A stretch of 38,253 bases of DNA, from positions 1-38,253 of the forward strand of contig JAHPYV010000001.1 in NCBI GenBank assembly GCA_019058495.1. The letters are read 5' to 3'. This DNA is from Promethearchaeati archaeon (GTDB taxonomy: Archaea; Asgardarchaeota; Atabeyarchaeia; Atabeyarchaeales; Atabeyarchaeaceae). Both the position numbers and the translations under genes were made by a program. This document shows, piece after piece, positions 1 to 8,531 of this stretch. The first letter of the stretch is position 1, and each line of letters begins with the position of its first letter. The notes under the pieces were generated by a model. The model had not been told where the DNA came from. It saw nothing but the letters and a program-made list of their open reading frames with translations, and searched no databases.

Positions 1-126
1 GGCGCACCATTGTATAAATAGACAAAATATTAAATAGTAAGAGGACTAAATTTATAGTGACCGACATGGACTGTTAGTCCAGGGTCTATTGATCTAGATC
101 TCAATCATTCTAGCAGGTTGATAAAA

Positions 127-402
127 ATGGCCGAGATCGAGGTTAGTGGTGATGATGTCTCAAAACTCGCAAAAGCATTGGCCTCTCAAACTAGATGGGA
201 GATCATGAAACTTCTGCAGAGGCGAGCGGTTGATGTCAGCAGAATAGCGGAAACCCTTTATCAAACTGAGGCGAATATTTCGGCGCAAATCAAGATCCTT
301 GAAGAAGCAGGCTTGGTCAAGGCCCGCTACGAACCTGGCGTGCATGGAGTGCGCAAGATCTGTGAGCCAGCCGTCGATAAGGTTATAATAATATTCCGCT
401 AA
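127..402 (+). CDS. ArsR-like winged-helix transcriptional regulator (short)
   Basis: ORF 118..402; ATG at 127 preferred. LAKALASQTRWEIMKLLQRRAVDVSRIAETLYQTEANISAQIKILEEAGLV is a typical ArsR HTH. Confidence 0.8.
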   Translation: MAEIEVSGDDVSKLAKALASQTRWEIMKLLQRRAVDVSRIAETLYQTEANISAQIKILEEAGLVKARYEPGVHGVRKICEPAVDKVIIIFR

Positions 403-430
403 AAGCCCGCACGAAAGCATTCTTCAGCCG

Positions 431-1942
431 CTACACATCGAAAGTTCTCGCCACATCCTCTATACTTCTTGAGAGTCTTGGTTCGTTAGATTTCCTTTCC
501 CGAACATGAATGAAAACAGGGAAGTTCACTGCAGATCCAACTATCAGCGCCTCGCCAGCTCTTAGAGAAGAAACCGTCTCGAGAGCCGAGCGATCTATTC
601 CTTCGCTACTCTCCCCGATATGTTGGAGATCGTACGGGTTTGTGACTCTCATTATCACATGGGTATTGCATTGGGACAGAACCGTTGTTGACAATCTTAC
701 AGGTCTTTGACTTATAAGGACTAGCGAGGCAAAGAATTTTCTTCCTTCCCTTGCTATAGTTTCAATTATCCCTCTTGACGGAGCATAGCCTCTACTTCCC
801 TCAGGACAAAACTGATGAGCTTCCTCGAGGATCATCGCAAAAGGAGGGACCTCTTCCCTTCTCCTCAGCGAGAATAGTCTCGTAGCCAGATAAGTGATAA
901 TGATCTGCTTCCTGCGCAAGTTCACCGTGTCGCTTAAGTCGATTATGAGCGCTTTGCCTGGGATCAACACGTCGTCCAGTTTGGGATTCTCTTCTCTTCC
1001 GACTATCTTTAAGCTTTCAATATCGTAGAGCCAGCCCAGCAGTGCCTCTTTGGTTCTTGGGTTTATCCGTTCATCGGTTTCCACAGCATTGATGATGTCG
1101 GAGAGATCGAATATCTGTTTTGACTCCTGCATCTTTTTTTTCATGTCATCAATTATTCTACCAAGTTCTCTGGCTTGGATGGGAGACATCTGGGGTGCTA
1201 GTTCCATGATCAGATTGGCAGTGAGGTGTCTCGCAGCAATCTCAAAGTATGCGCCTTTCATTACTTTTACTTTATCGGAGAAATTCTCTAGACTAGGATG
1301 AATTGGTTTCTCTGCGAAGGCTATGTACTCTCCGTGAACGTCAATTACAACTATAGCTAGTCGCCCTTGCTCCCTTTGGCGTGAAAGAAGTTCCTCGATT
1401 AACACCGAGGATAAATATGATTTTCCTGAACCACTCATCGCCAATATCGCAACATGTTTCTGTAGAAGCCTCGTGAGATTCAAACTCACTTCGGTATTAT
1501 GCTGGTAGAGCGCTCCAATGTTCAACCCATTCTCGCGGTCAAAACCTAGAACTTCGCTTAGCATTTCGTCGTCAGCTAAGTAAACCTTCTCTCCAGGACT
1601 AGGTGGGTAATCAACCTTACCAAATCCTCCACTGACACTGCTCCGTACCCCCATCAATTTTGCATTAGCTATGACATACTCCCACCTATCAATGGGGAAG
1701 ATAGATTTGAGCGGAGCCCCTCTCTCAAATTCCTTGACAGCCTCAGCTCTCTCGAAATACCTATTCGTCTTGAAGATTTCGGACACGACACCTATGACTG
1801 TTCCATCTTCTCCTTGGAGTTCAACAAAGTGTCCTTTCCTTACTGGTATACTCTCCGCTGCATTTGTTATTACGAAGCTGAATTCACTTGAGTTTGGACC
1901 ATTCATGGTGCAGATGACTGCCCCAATTTCTCTCTTTTGCAT
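431..1942 (-). CDS. herA: HerA-type bipolar DNA helicase / ATPase
   Basis: Walker A ILAMSGSGKSYLSS, Walker B-like FAMILEEAHQFCPEG, LISQRP motif; downstream of a NurA-like gene. Confidence 0.88.
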   Translation of the reverse strand: MQKREIGAVICTMNGPNSSEFSFVITNAAESIPVRKGHFVELQGEDGTVIGVVSEIFKTNRYFERAEAVKEFERGAPLKSIFPIDRWEYVIANAKLMGVRSSVSGGFGKVDYPPSPGEKVYLADDEMLSEVLGFDRENGLNIGALYQHNTEVSLNLTRLLQKHVAILAMSGSGKSYLSSVLIEELLSRQREQGRLAIVVIDVHGEYIAFAEKPIHPSLENFSDKVKVMKGAYFEIAARHLTANLIMELAPQMSPIQARELGRIIDDMKKKMQESKQIFDLSDIINAVETDERINPRTKEALLGWLYDIESLKIVGREENPKLDDVLIPGKALIIDLSDTVNLRRKQIIITYLATRLFSLRRREEVPPFAMILEEAHQFCPEGSRGYAPSRGIIETIAREGRKFFASLVLISQRPVRLSTTVLSQCNTHVIMRVTNPYDLQHIGESSEGIDRSALETVSSLRAGEALIVGSAVNFPVFIHVRERKSNEPRLSRSIEDVARTFDV

Positions 1943-2045
1943 AACCGACGATCACCTGATCACAGCTCACGGTTACAGAGATAGTTGAGTGACAAAACCC
2001 CCGTAATTCATCAACTGTTCCATGGCCTACTTGTCTGTATCTTGT

Positions 2046-3227
2046 TTATCTGAATGGTCTCCTCTCCCTCCTCAATTTACTGAGGATGAAGGAGTCCCCC
2101 GTTTTCCGAACCAGTTGTTCATATATGATCTCGATATCTCCATCTAGCAAATGCGCTCTTGCATCTGCCTCGATTAAGACTGAAGGTATCCCATACTCCG
2201 CGTTATGGTACGACAGGGGCAGAACAACAGAAGATATTTTTTTCGCTGTTAGTAATTGGTTAGATTCGGTTGCTAAATACTCCACTCTAATTGGTTTATC
2301 ATACTCGACAGTTCTCAGATAGAAAACGTTCACCGAATCAGCCCAAACCTTGTTTCTAAAGTCATCAAATATCGGATAGTCAAGCGGAAACTCAGCATAA
2401 CGAAAGACAGGTGTTCTCTCCCCAGGGTCAAGAACTCGCTGCAGAAACTCGGTGTCCCTTGTCTGCTGAATTACTCTTCTGTAGTCAAGGTCGAGAATTC
2501 TCTTAAGACCTGGTACCTTTTCCACCAAGTGGGGGATTAGCCTGCCGATAATCTGCATGTATCTTATGCTACGGCTATCTTCGATAACTCCAACCAGAAG
2601 CGTCCCAGACTCGATACATGATTTGTAGAGATCTTCGTAAAGTTCTACTACTTTTTCGTACTTGCGAGTCAACGTTGAGTAAGATGGGGGTCTGTCACTC
2701 AGTTGAGGAACTATCGAACCATTAAGAATAATCAAGTCAACTTTGGTATAATCCTGCAACTGTATTGCAAGCTGTATTTCACAGGTTACTCTCTCAATGG
2801 ACGTTCTCAGTTCAAAGTCTGGGATCGGGGACGGTTGGAGGCTCGAGATTATATTTGGAAGAGGAGTCTCCTCAGGAAAGTAGCCGACTTCAAGTTTGCC
2901 ATTAGGCCCATACGTGAAAATTGCAGCAACAGCTCTCGTCAAGATCAGGTTCATATTCTGGTAGGAACGGGCTACGATGCCTCCGTCTATTCCTGCTACC
3001 CGAAGTCCCGCTAAGCTTGTTGGTTTGACTTCGTAATAGGATTTTTCTTCTAAGATGTCACTAGTTATCTGCCGATTGAGAAGAGAGAGATCTAGACTGT
3101 TCTTTGTTTCTTTGAGGATTTCACCTAGTTTGGTTTTGTCTTCTTCAAGTCTCCTGATCTCAGCGGCGATATTGTTTACTGTTTCGTCAAGTTTATTGGC
3201 GTCCCTGCTATCATGCTGTCCTCTCAT
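2046..3227 (-). CDS. nurA: NurA domain nuclease
   Basis: VAGIDGGIV near the N-terminus, LIILNGSI, VGVIEDSRS and the usual NurA layout; ATG overlaps the pyrG stop (ATGA); next to HerA. Confidence 0.82.
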   Translation of the reverse strand: MRGQHDSRDANKLDETVNNIAAEIRRLEEDKTKLGEILKETKNSLDLSLLNRQITSDILEEKSYYEVKPTSLAGLRVAGIDGGIVARSYQNMNLILTRAVAAIFTYGPNGKLEVGYFPEETPLPNIISSLQPSPIPDFELRTSIERVTCEIQLAIQLQDYTKVDLIILNGSIVPQLSDRPPSYSTLTRKYEKVVELYEDLYKSCIESGTLLVGVIEDSRSIRYMQIIGRLIPHLVEKVPGLKRILDLDYRRVIQQTRDTEFLQRVLDPGERTPVFRYAEFPLDYPIFDDFRNKVWADSVNVFYLRTVEYDKPIRVEYLATESNQLLTAKKISSVVLPLSYHNAEYGIPSVLIEADARAHLLDGDIEIIYEQLVRKTGDSFILSKLRRERRPFR

Positions 3228-4930
3228 TTTGTGGAACTCACTTCAATCAGTTTAGGCGGATGAGTTTTCTTTCCTCCGTCTTTCCATTCTATGGCAGCCC
3301 TAATGAACGCAGAGTAAAGCGCGTTAGGGTTATCTGGCCTGCTCGTAAACTCGGGGTGAAATTGGACACCTAGGATCCATGCGTCTCCATCTACTTCGAT
3401 GGCATTGATGATCTTGCCTGTCTCATCGTAAGCTGACACTAAGAGTCCGGCTTTCTCTGCTTTCTCTACATAGTCTCTGATCAGATGGTATCTGTGTCTG
3501 AACCGCTCGATAACAGTGTCTTTTCCATATGCATTGTAGAGCTTGGTTCCTTTCTTTATTTTGACTACATGACCTCCAAGGCGCATCGTTCCGCCTTTAG
3601 TATCTATTAGCTTCTGATCTGGAAGCAGATCAACCACAGGGAATGGCGTATTGGGCTCAACTTCACTTGTGTTGGCACCCTTCAAGCCGAGAACTAATCT
3701 GCAGAATGCAATGAACAGCATTTGTGCGCCATAGCAGATTCCCAGGTAGGGTATCCCAAGTTCCAAAGCTGTCTGGGCGGTCAGGATCATTCCTTCGACT
3801 CCTCTCTCGCCAAACCCTGGAGTCGCAAGGATTCCATCATACTTCAGAAGCTCTTCTCTCCTTTCTGGCTCCTTCTCCATAAGCTCTGTATCTATCCAGT
3901 TGATCTTCACGGTCGCGCTGGAAAATGCGGCCGCGTGTTTCAAAGCCTCATTGATGCTGACATAGCTATCTGGGATTGCGACGTATTTTCCAGGCATTGC
4001 TATGGATATCTCTCTAGTTACATTCCTGTAAAGGTTCACAACGCTTACCCATTGGTTACTATCTACTCTCCTCTTTGGAAGCTCAAGTATCTTGCAAAGA
4101 TAATCGCCTAGTCCTTCCTTCTCGAACAATAGTGGAAGTTCATAGATGACTCCCAGATTCGGATTTGATATTACGGCCTCCGGTTGAACGTTACAGAACA
4201 AACTGATCTTCCGTTTAACGTCACTCGTAAGTGGAACTACGGCTCTGCCAAGTATCACGTCAGGCTGCAAACCAGCTTGCTGCAGCAATCTGACACTGTG
4301 TTGCGTAGGCTTAGACTTAAGCTGACCTACAGTTTCAAGATACGGCACCAAAGTCACATGGACTAGAACCACATTATCCCTTCTCTCTTCCAATCTGATC
4401 TGCCGGATAGCTTCCAAATAGGGACTAGATTCAATGTCACCAACAGTTCCACCAACCTCAGTTACAAGTAAGTCAGGTTTGTCGTCTTCAACAACCTTCC
4501 TGAGTCTGCCCTTAATCTCATCTGTGATGTGTGGAATGATCTGAACAGTCTTACCGAGAAAATCACCACGCCTTTCCTTCATAATCACGGTCAGATAGAC
4601 CTGGCCTGAAGTTATGTTGTGTGATGGATCAATATTCTTGCCGAGAAACCTCTCATAGGTGCCGAAATCCTGGTCTATCTCCGAGATTCTGAGGGTCATA
4701 TCCTTAGAAGGTTTAAACTCCCAAACATTATTAGTTATGAAAACCTCGCCATGCTCCACTGGGTTCAATGTTCCTGGATCAACATTGAAATAGGGATCAA
4801 CTTTTATCGCATCAACATCAAAACCCCTAAACTGCATAATCTTGCCTATCGAAGCCGCGCTGACCCCTTTGCCTAGACCCGACATAACACCGCCCGTTAC
4901 AAAAACGTACTTTGTATTGCCTCTCATCAT
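3224..4930 (-). CDS. pyrG: CTP synthase
   Basis: KYVFVTGGVMSGLGKG, KVDPYFNVDPGTLNPVEHGEVF, GATase domain GICYGAQM and QFHPEFTSRP. Confidence 0.97.
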   Translation of the reverse strand: MMRGNTKYVFVTGGVMSGLGKGVSAASIGKIMQFRGFDVDAIKVDPYFNVDPGTLNPVEHGEVFITNNVWEFKPSKDMTLRISEIDQDFGTYERFLGKNIDPSHNITSGQVYLTVIMKERRGDFLGKTVQIIPHITDEIKGRLRKVVEDDKPDLLVTEVGGTVGDIESSPYLEAIRQIRLEERRDNVVLVHVTLVPYLETVGQLKSKPTQHSVRLLQQAGLQPDVILGRAVVPLTSDVKRKISLFCNVQPEAVISNPNLGVIYELPLLFEKEGLGDYLCKILELPKRRVDSNQWVSVVNLYRNVTREISIAMPGKYVAIPDSYVSINEALKHAAAFSSATVKINWIDTELMEKEPERREELLKYDGILATPGFGERGVEGMILTAQTALELGIPYLGICYGAQMLFIAFCRLVLGLKGANTSEVEPNTPFPVVDLLPDQKLIDTKGGTMRLGGHVVKIKKGTKLYNAYGKDTVIERFRHRYHLIRDYVEKAEKAGLLVSAYDETGKIINAIEVDGDAWILGVQFHPEFTSRPDNPNALYSAFIRAAIEWKDGGKKTHPPKLIEVSSTK

Positions 4931-5633
4931 ATCTACACCTAAAGAAGAGTTGCTTACTAGTCAAGAAAAGTTAATTGCAGTATTATTCAAATCAGGAACA
5001 GAAGTACCACTCATAATATTCCCATGTGTGATAAGATGTATTTTACATTCCTCTTAAACGACTCTCATGGAAAAGTTGGGGTCATCGCGAGGATGTAACA
5101 TACTCTGCAATTGCATTTGAGGGCTCATCACTTTACTATTTCATCACCACGTTTCCTGACCCGCTTGCAGAACCGTCGTTTCCTCGTCTAAATCATGGAA
5201 AGGCACGATATTAAGCTTGTCTCTCCTCGCGGTAGTGCATGATGTGTAATTCCTGAAATACTGGTTACAAAGCACCAGAAATGTTGCTCCAACACTAGAC
5301 TATTTAGTGCGTCACATGGTTGCAGTAGGATACTTTGCTATTTTTCTAAATAGGTTAACGGAAACATGAAATATACCGCGTCGTATCTGTGATGTCACTT
5401 CATGATCCATCGTTGACGAGATGGTAAGCATTAGTTGTTCCTCCGACCCTACGATTATTCTTCGGTACCGGCTATGTCTGACTGATTTTTGCTGTAGGGT
5501 TTTAAGAAGGTTCTCATTTGTTTTTCGCCTTATATAGAATGGTTATTGATCGCGGTTCTGAATAACGCGGACAACAGAAAATTCGCGACCGATATCTGAG
5601 AAAAGTCGAGAGAATCAACGATGTGTTCTTGGA

Positions 5634-5643
5634 GTATAAATAT
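5634..5643 (+). promoter_or_regulatory. Candidate TATA box for the 720-aa ORF
   Basis: GTATAAATAT about 100 nt upstream of the ORF, flanked by CGATGT (5619-5624) and ACATCG (5656-5661). Confidence 0.45.
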
Positions 5644-5738
5644 CGTATTTGCCCAACATCGCCTTGGAAACGATGCATCATCATCATTTGACCAAGCTGT
5701 ATCGCCTCACTTGATAGCTTAACTGCAGCGAGAACACG

Positions 5739-7901
5739 ATGGAAGGGGTTGAGAGGATGCATACTGAAAACGGAGAAAACGTACGAGGAAACCCGGAGAA
5801 TCCAAGGGAAGACGACAAGGAAGGGGACAATCTAGAACTTTGTCTAAAAGAATATCAGGATACATTGAACCAATCAGAAGAACCTGTCGAGGAGAAATCA
5901 GAAGCCGAATCAATAGTCCCCATCGATGAATCTGGGAGAAGGGAAGAAGACGGCGGAGACGCCGACCTAGAACAGTGTCTGAAAGAATTCCAAGAAACAT
6001 TAAACCAACCAGAAGAACTCGACCAGACAAGTCCAGAGGAGGAATCAATAGTCCTCAACGATGGATTCGGCGGGAAGGGAACGGAAGCCCACGAAATTGA
6101 AACAAAAAGCCCTGAGGATGAAAACCCGAAAGCACTCAGTACGGGAGGAGAAGATGGAACAAGTCAAGAGAGCCAAGAAGCAACGGACAAACAAAAAACA
6201 GACGACGGAGAGGCTACTCAAGTACCCGAGAAAGAAGAACAAAGGACAGATGCCGATATTAAGAGCCAATCAACAAAAGAGGAAAAAAGGCTTCCTCAAC
6301 AGAGCGATAGGAGCCTCAACCAAGATGAAGAACGAGGAGAATTCAAAGCGGAGAGGGATAAGAATGCTACAGAAGAACCTCAACCGACATCAGAGCATCA
6401 AGAAGGCGACCTAGAACACAACAAACACCAGGAGACACGAGCAAATAAACAGCATGAGATCAACGAAAGCAAGAAAACCGAGATAAGAAACGCCAAGCAA
6501 GATACTGAAAACCAAGAACAAAGGCCCACTTCTCCGAAACCGAGTGATAACCCCAGAGCATTTCTCGAAGCCAACCGCGAGCTCCTCATGATGGAAGGAA
6601 TAGCCTTCAAGAACGATGAAGCAAAGCTGGACGAGAAAACGACGCTGAAGTTGAACGTGAACGAGGGATTCACAATAATCCATGAAAACTGGAGCTACAT
6701 GATCACGACTACAAAGCAAGAAAGCATAGGAAACCTGGTGCTAAGCAGATACAGAACACGACAAGGGGAAGAATTCCTTCACATACCAGAGCAGGGAAAA
6801 GTGGTTCCACCCCACGAAACACCGTGGTATGCCTTATCACCAGATACTAGAATATACCTTGAAAAAGGCTACAAGCATGAGTTACTCCGAGCTGCAATAG
6901 CCAAAGCGGGAGGAGAGGCTCAACTCAGGCGAGAATTGAAGGACAGAGAAACACACCTATGTGACAACTACTTATACAGACATCTGCGTGAACAACGAGA
7001 AAGCATGCAAGCAGGCAAGCTAGTTGCAATTCTAACAAATCTTGAGAAAGACCTCGATGAACCAAATAGCCACATTACCGCAATCGGAAACAAAAGAGCA
7101 ATAGAAACCCCAAATTTACCATTCAGCCTCAACAGCACTGATGGTGCAAGAATAATGGCAGCAAGGTACTCAGATGGGACCAACTGTACACCAGAAGGAA
7201 GAGGACCGGAGTTTGACTACGCAAACAACGACCTGGAATGCAGAAATCGGGTCGAAGAATCCTTGAGAGAAGTCTTCGGTAGAGCGAACATAGTCAACAA
7301 AGAATATGAGACAGGTGAGGTGCCAAAAGTGCGAACGTCAACATACATTATCGGACAAACACTGGAAAGAGCAGGAGCAGTAATTGGTGAAGTAATCGAA
7401 CAAAACCCGCATGTGCCCACCTTTATATTGGAAGGGTCAAGAGAAATGAAACGTGAGTGGCTAATACAGGCTTTTGGCGATGAAGGATACGTATGGCCAC
7501 AAAGAGGAAAAATTCGCCTAGGGAGAGCGGCAGAAGTGACAGGAGTCCTATCCGAGGATATGAAGAAATACCTCGAACAACTAAAATGGGAGGACAAAAT
7601 CTTTCGCGGAAACTTAATCTGCCGAGCACACCCATACGATGATCTTCCATTTGAAATCAAGGAAGCAATAGGAAACCACCCGCCTAACCTATTATTAGAA
7701 GAGAGGAGCATGCTCAGGAGCTTCGGGATTAACACGAAAATGTATCCTAGAGATATCTATCGTAGAGAAGGAGGCTTTGGAGCTAACTGGATTCTGCAAA
7801 CTGAAACCAGAGAAGATGGCAAACGTTTTCTTTACGAAATAGGTTTTCCACAAGAAAGGAAGAGGATGGAACTGATCTCAATGCTGAGACTCGAGAAGTG
7901 A
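5739..7901 (+). CDS. LAGLIDADG homing-endonuclease-like protein with a long charged N-terminal region
   Basis: HTH-like HELLRAAIAKAGGEAQLRRELKD...YLYRHLRE; ITAIGNKRAIETPNLPFSL; LAGLIDADG-like motif 1 IMAARYSDG (7152-7178) and motif 2 LIQAFGDEG (7461-7487) with the usual spacing and NPHVPTFI before motif 2. Possible alternative start at 5757. Confidence 0.75.
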   Translation: MEGVERMHTENGENVRGNPENPREDDKEGDNLELCLKEYQDTLNQSEEPVEEKSEAESIVPIDESGRREEDGGDADLEQCLKEFQETLNQPEELDQTSPEEESIVLNDGFGGKGTEAHEIETKSPEDENPKALSTGGEDGTSQESQEATDKQKTDDGEATQVPEKEEQRTDADIKSQSTKEEKRLPQQSDRSLNQDEERGEFKAERDKNATEEPQPTSEHQEGDLEHNKHQETRANKQHEINESKKTEIRNAKQDTENQEQRPTSPKPSDNPRAFLEANRELLMMEGIAFKNDEAKLDEKTTLKLNVNEGFTIIHENWSYMITTTKQESIGNLVLSRYRTRQGEEFLHIPEQGKVVPPHETPWYALSPDTRIYLEKGYKHELLRAAIAKAGGEAQLRRELKDRETHLCDNYLYRHLREQRESMQAGKLVAILTNLEKDLDEPNSHITAIGNKRAIETPNLPFSLNSTDGARIMAARYSDGTNCTPEGRGPEFDYANNDLECRNRVEESLREVFGRANIVNKEYETGEVPKVRTSTYIIGQTLERAGAVIGEVIEQNPHVPTFILEGSREMKREWLIQAFGDEGYVWPQRGKIRLGRAAEVTGVLSEDMKKYLEQLKWEDKIFRGNLICRAHPYDDLPFEIKEAIGNHPPNLLLEERSMLRSFGINTKMYPRDIYRREGGFGANWILQTETREDGKRFLYEIGFPQERKRMELISMLRLEK
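5826..6064 (+). repeat. Intragenic direct duplication in the N-terminal region of the 720-aa ORF
   Basis: NLELCLKEYQDTLNQSEEP...ESIVPIDESG and DLEQCLKEFQETLNQPEEL...ESIVLNDGFG, about 130 nt apart. Confidence 0.8.
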
Positions 7902-7956
7902 GGATCCAAAAAAACCTCGGATGATGGAGGATTCGTAGAATTGGCTGAGCGAGCAT

Positions 7957-7998
7957 GCCCCCGGTCACAAGAATATATTTCGTGTTAGTTCTCATCAA
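7957..7998 (-). pseudogene. Displaced 5' fragment of pyrG (14 codons)
   Basis: Encodes MMRTNTKYILVTGG against pyrG MMRGNTKYVFVTGG: 11/14 aa identical, about 28/42 nt identical, most differences at third positions; same strand as pyrG. Confidence 0.85.
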
Positions 7999-8044
7999 TA
8001 GATACCTCTAACCCAGAGTTGACACAGTTAGAATAAAGCTCTCC

Positions 8045-8062
8045 TACCTTCCCTTGAAGGTA
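8045..8062. repeat. Hairpin/inverted repeat
   Basis: TACCTTC CCTT GAAGGTA, perfect 7-bp stem. Confidence 0.7.
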
Positions 8063-8080
8063 TGACGATACATAATAGGA

Positions 8081-8116
8081 TGTCTACTAAACTCTTTTAA
8101 AGAGTTTTCGTAGACA
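8081..8116. repeat. 36-bp near-perfect inverted repeat
   Basis: TGTCTACTAAACTCTTTTAAAGAGTTTTCGTAGACA. Confidence 0.8.
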
Positions 8117-8130
8117 ACACATGAAACACT

Positions 8131-8249
8131 ACGACGGCGTATGCGCACTGTATGTGCGCGAGAGATCAGTCGCTGTACGCTTCGTCACCGCGCCTCTAGG
8201 CGCTCCCGAGACCGTCGTCACATCATCTTGAATAAAAAGATATGTGACG
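8131..8249 (+). ncRNA. Candidate structured RNA of unknown family
   Basis: Closing stem ACGACGG(8131-8137)/CCGTCGT(8212-8218); GCGTA(8137-8141)/TACGC(8176-8180); hairpins GCGCAC-TGTAT-GTGCGC (8143-8159) and GCGCC-TCTA-GGCGC (8190-8203); 3' hairpin CGTCACAT(C)ATCTT/AAGATATGTGACG (8216-8249). Strand uncertain. Confidence 0.45.
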
Positions 8250-8531
8250 CGGATTTTAAACTTATCTATCGTAAGACTAAATCCAAGTTGAGCTTGTGAA
8301 CAAAATGATGCTGGGCTCGTTCTAATGCCTTTTCGTCACTTTTGACCTTGATATCAGAACTCTCTATAATTCATTGCCCAGCATCTGATCCTTAAGAAGG
8401 TAAGATTCGTATTTTAATGTAACTCAGAACAGGTAGATGCGTTAGGTAAGGTTTAATATGGAATTTGATCAAACTACTTTGTTTCTTTGTGCGAAGCATG
8501 ATGACTTCAATAGTACTGAGGTGAGGGTTCT

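Noticed and set aside
6061-6414. 117-aa plus-strand ORF in another frame
   Set aside because: Lys/Arg/Asn-rich product of the same purine-rich DNA; no start signal or motif.
7217-7735. 172-aa minus-strand ORF inside the endonuclease ORF
   Set aside because: Ser/Leu-rich antisense shadow ORF with no recognisable family; the sense strand has clear domain motifs.
4889-7957. Interpretation of the insert as a group I intron or an intein in pyrG
   Set aside because: The endonuclease ORF is on the opposite strand to pyrG, pyrG is uninterrupted, and there are no intein splice motifs.
8499-8520. C/D sRNA-like ATGATGA-N11-CTGA just upstream of purA
   Set aside because: No matching C' and D boxes, and it overlaps the purA SD region; likely chance.
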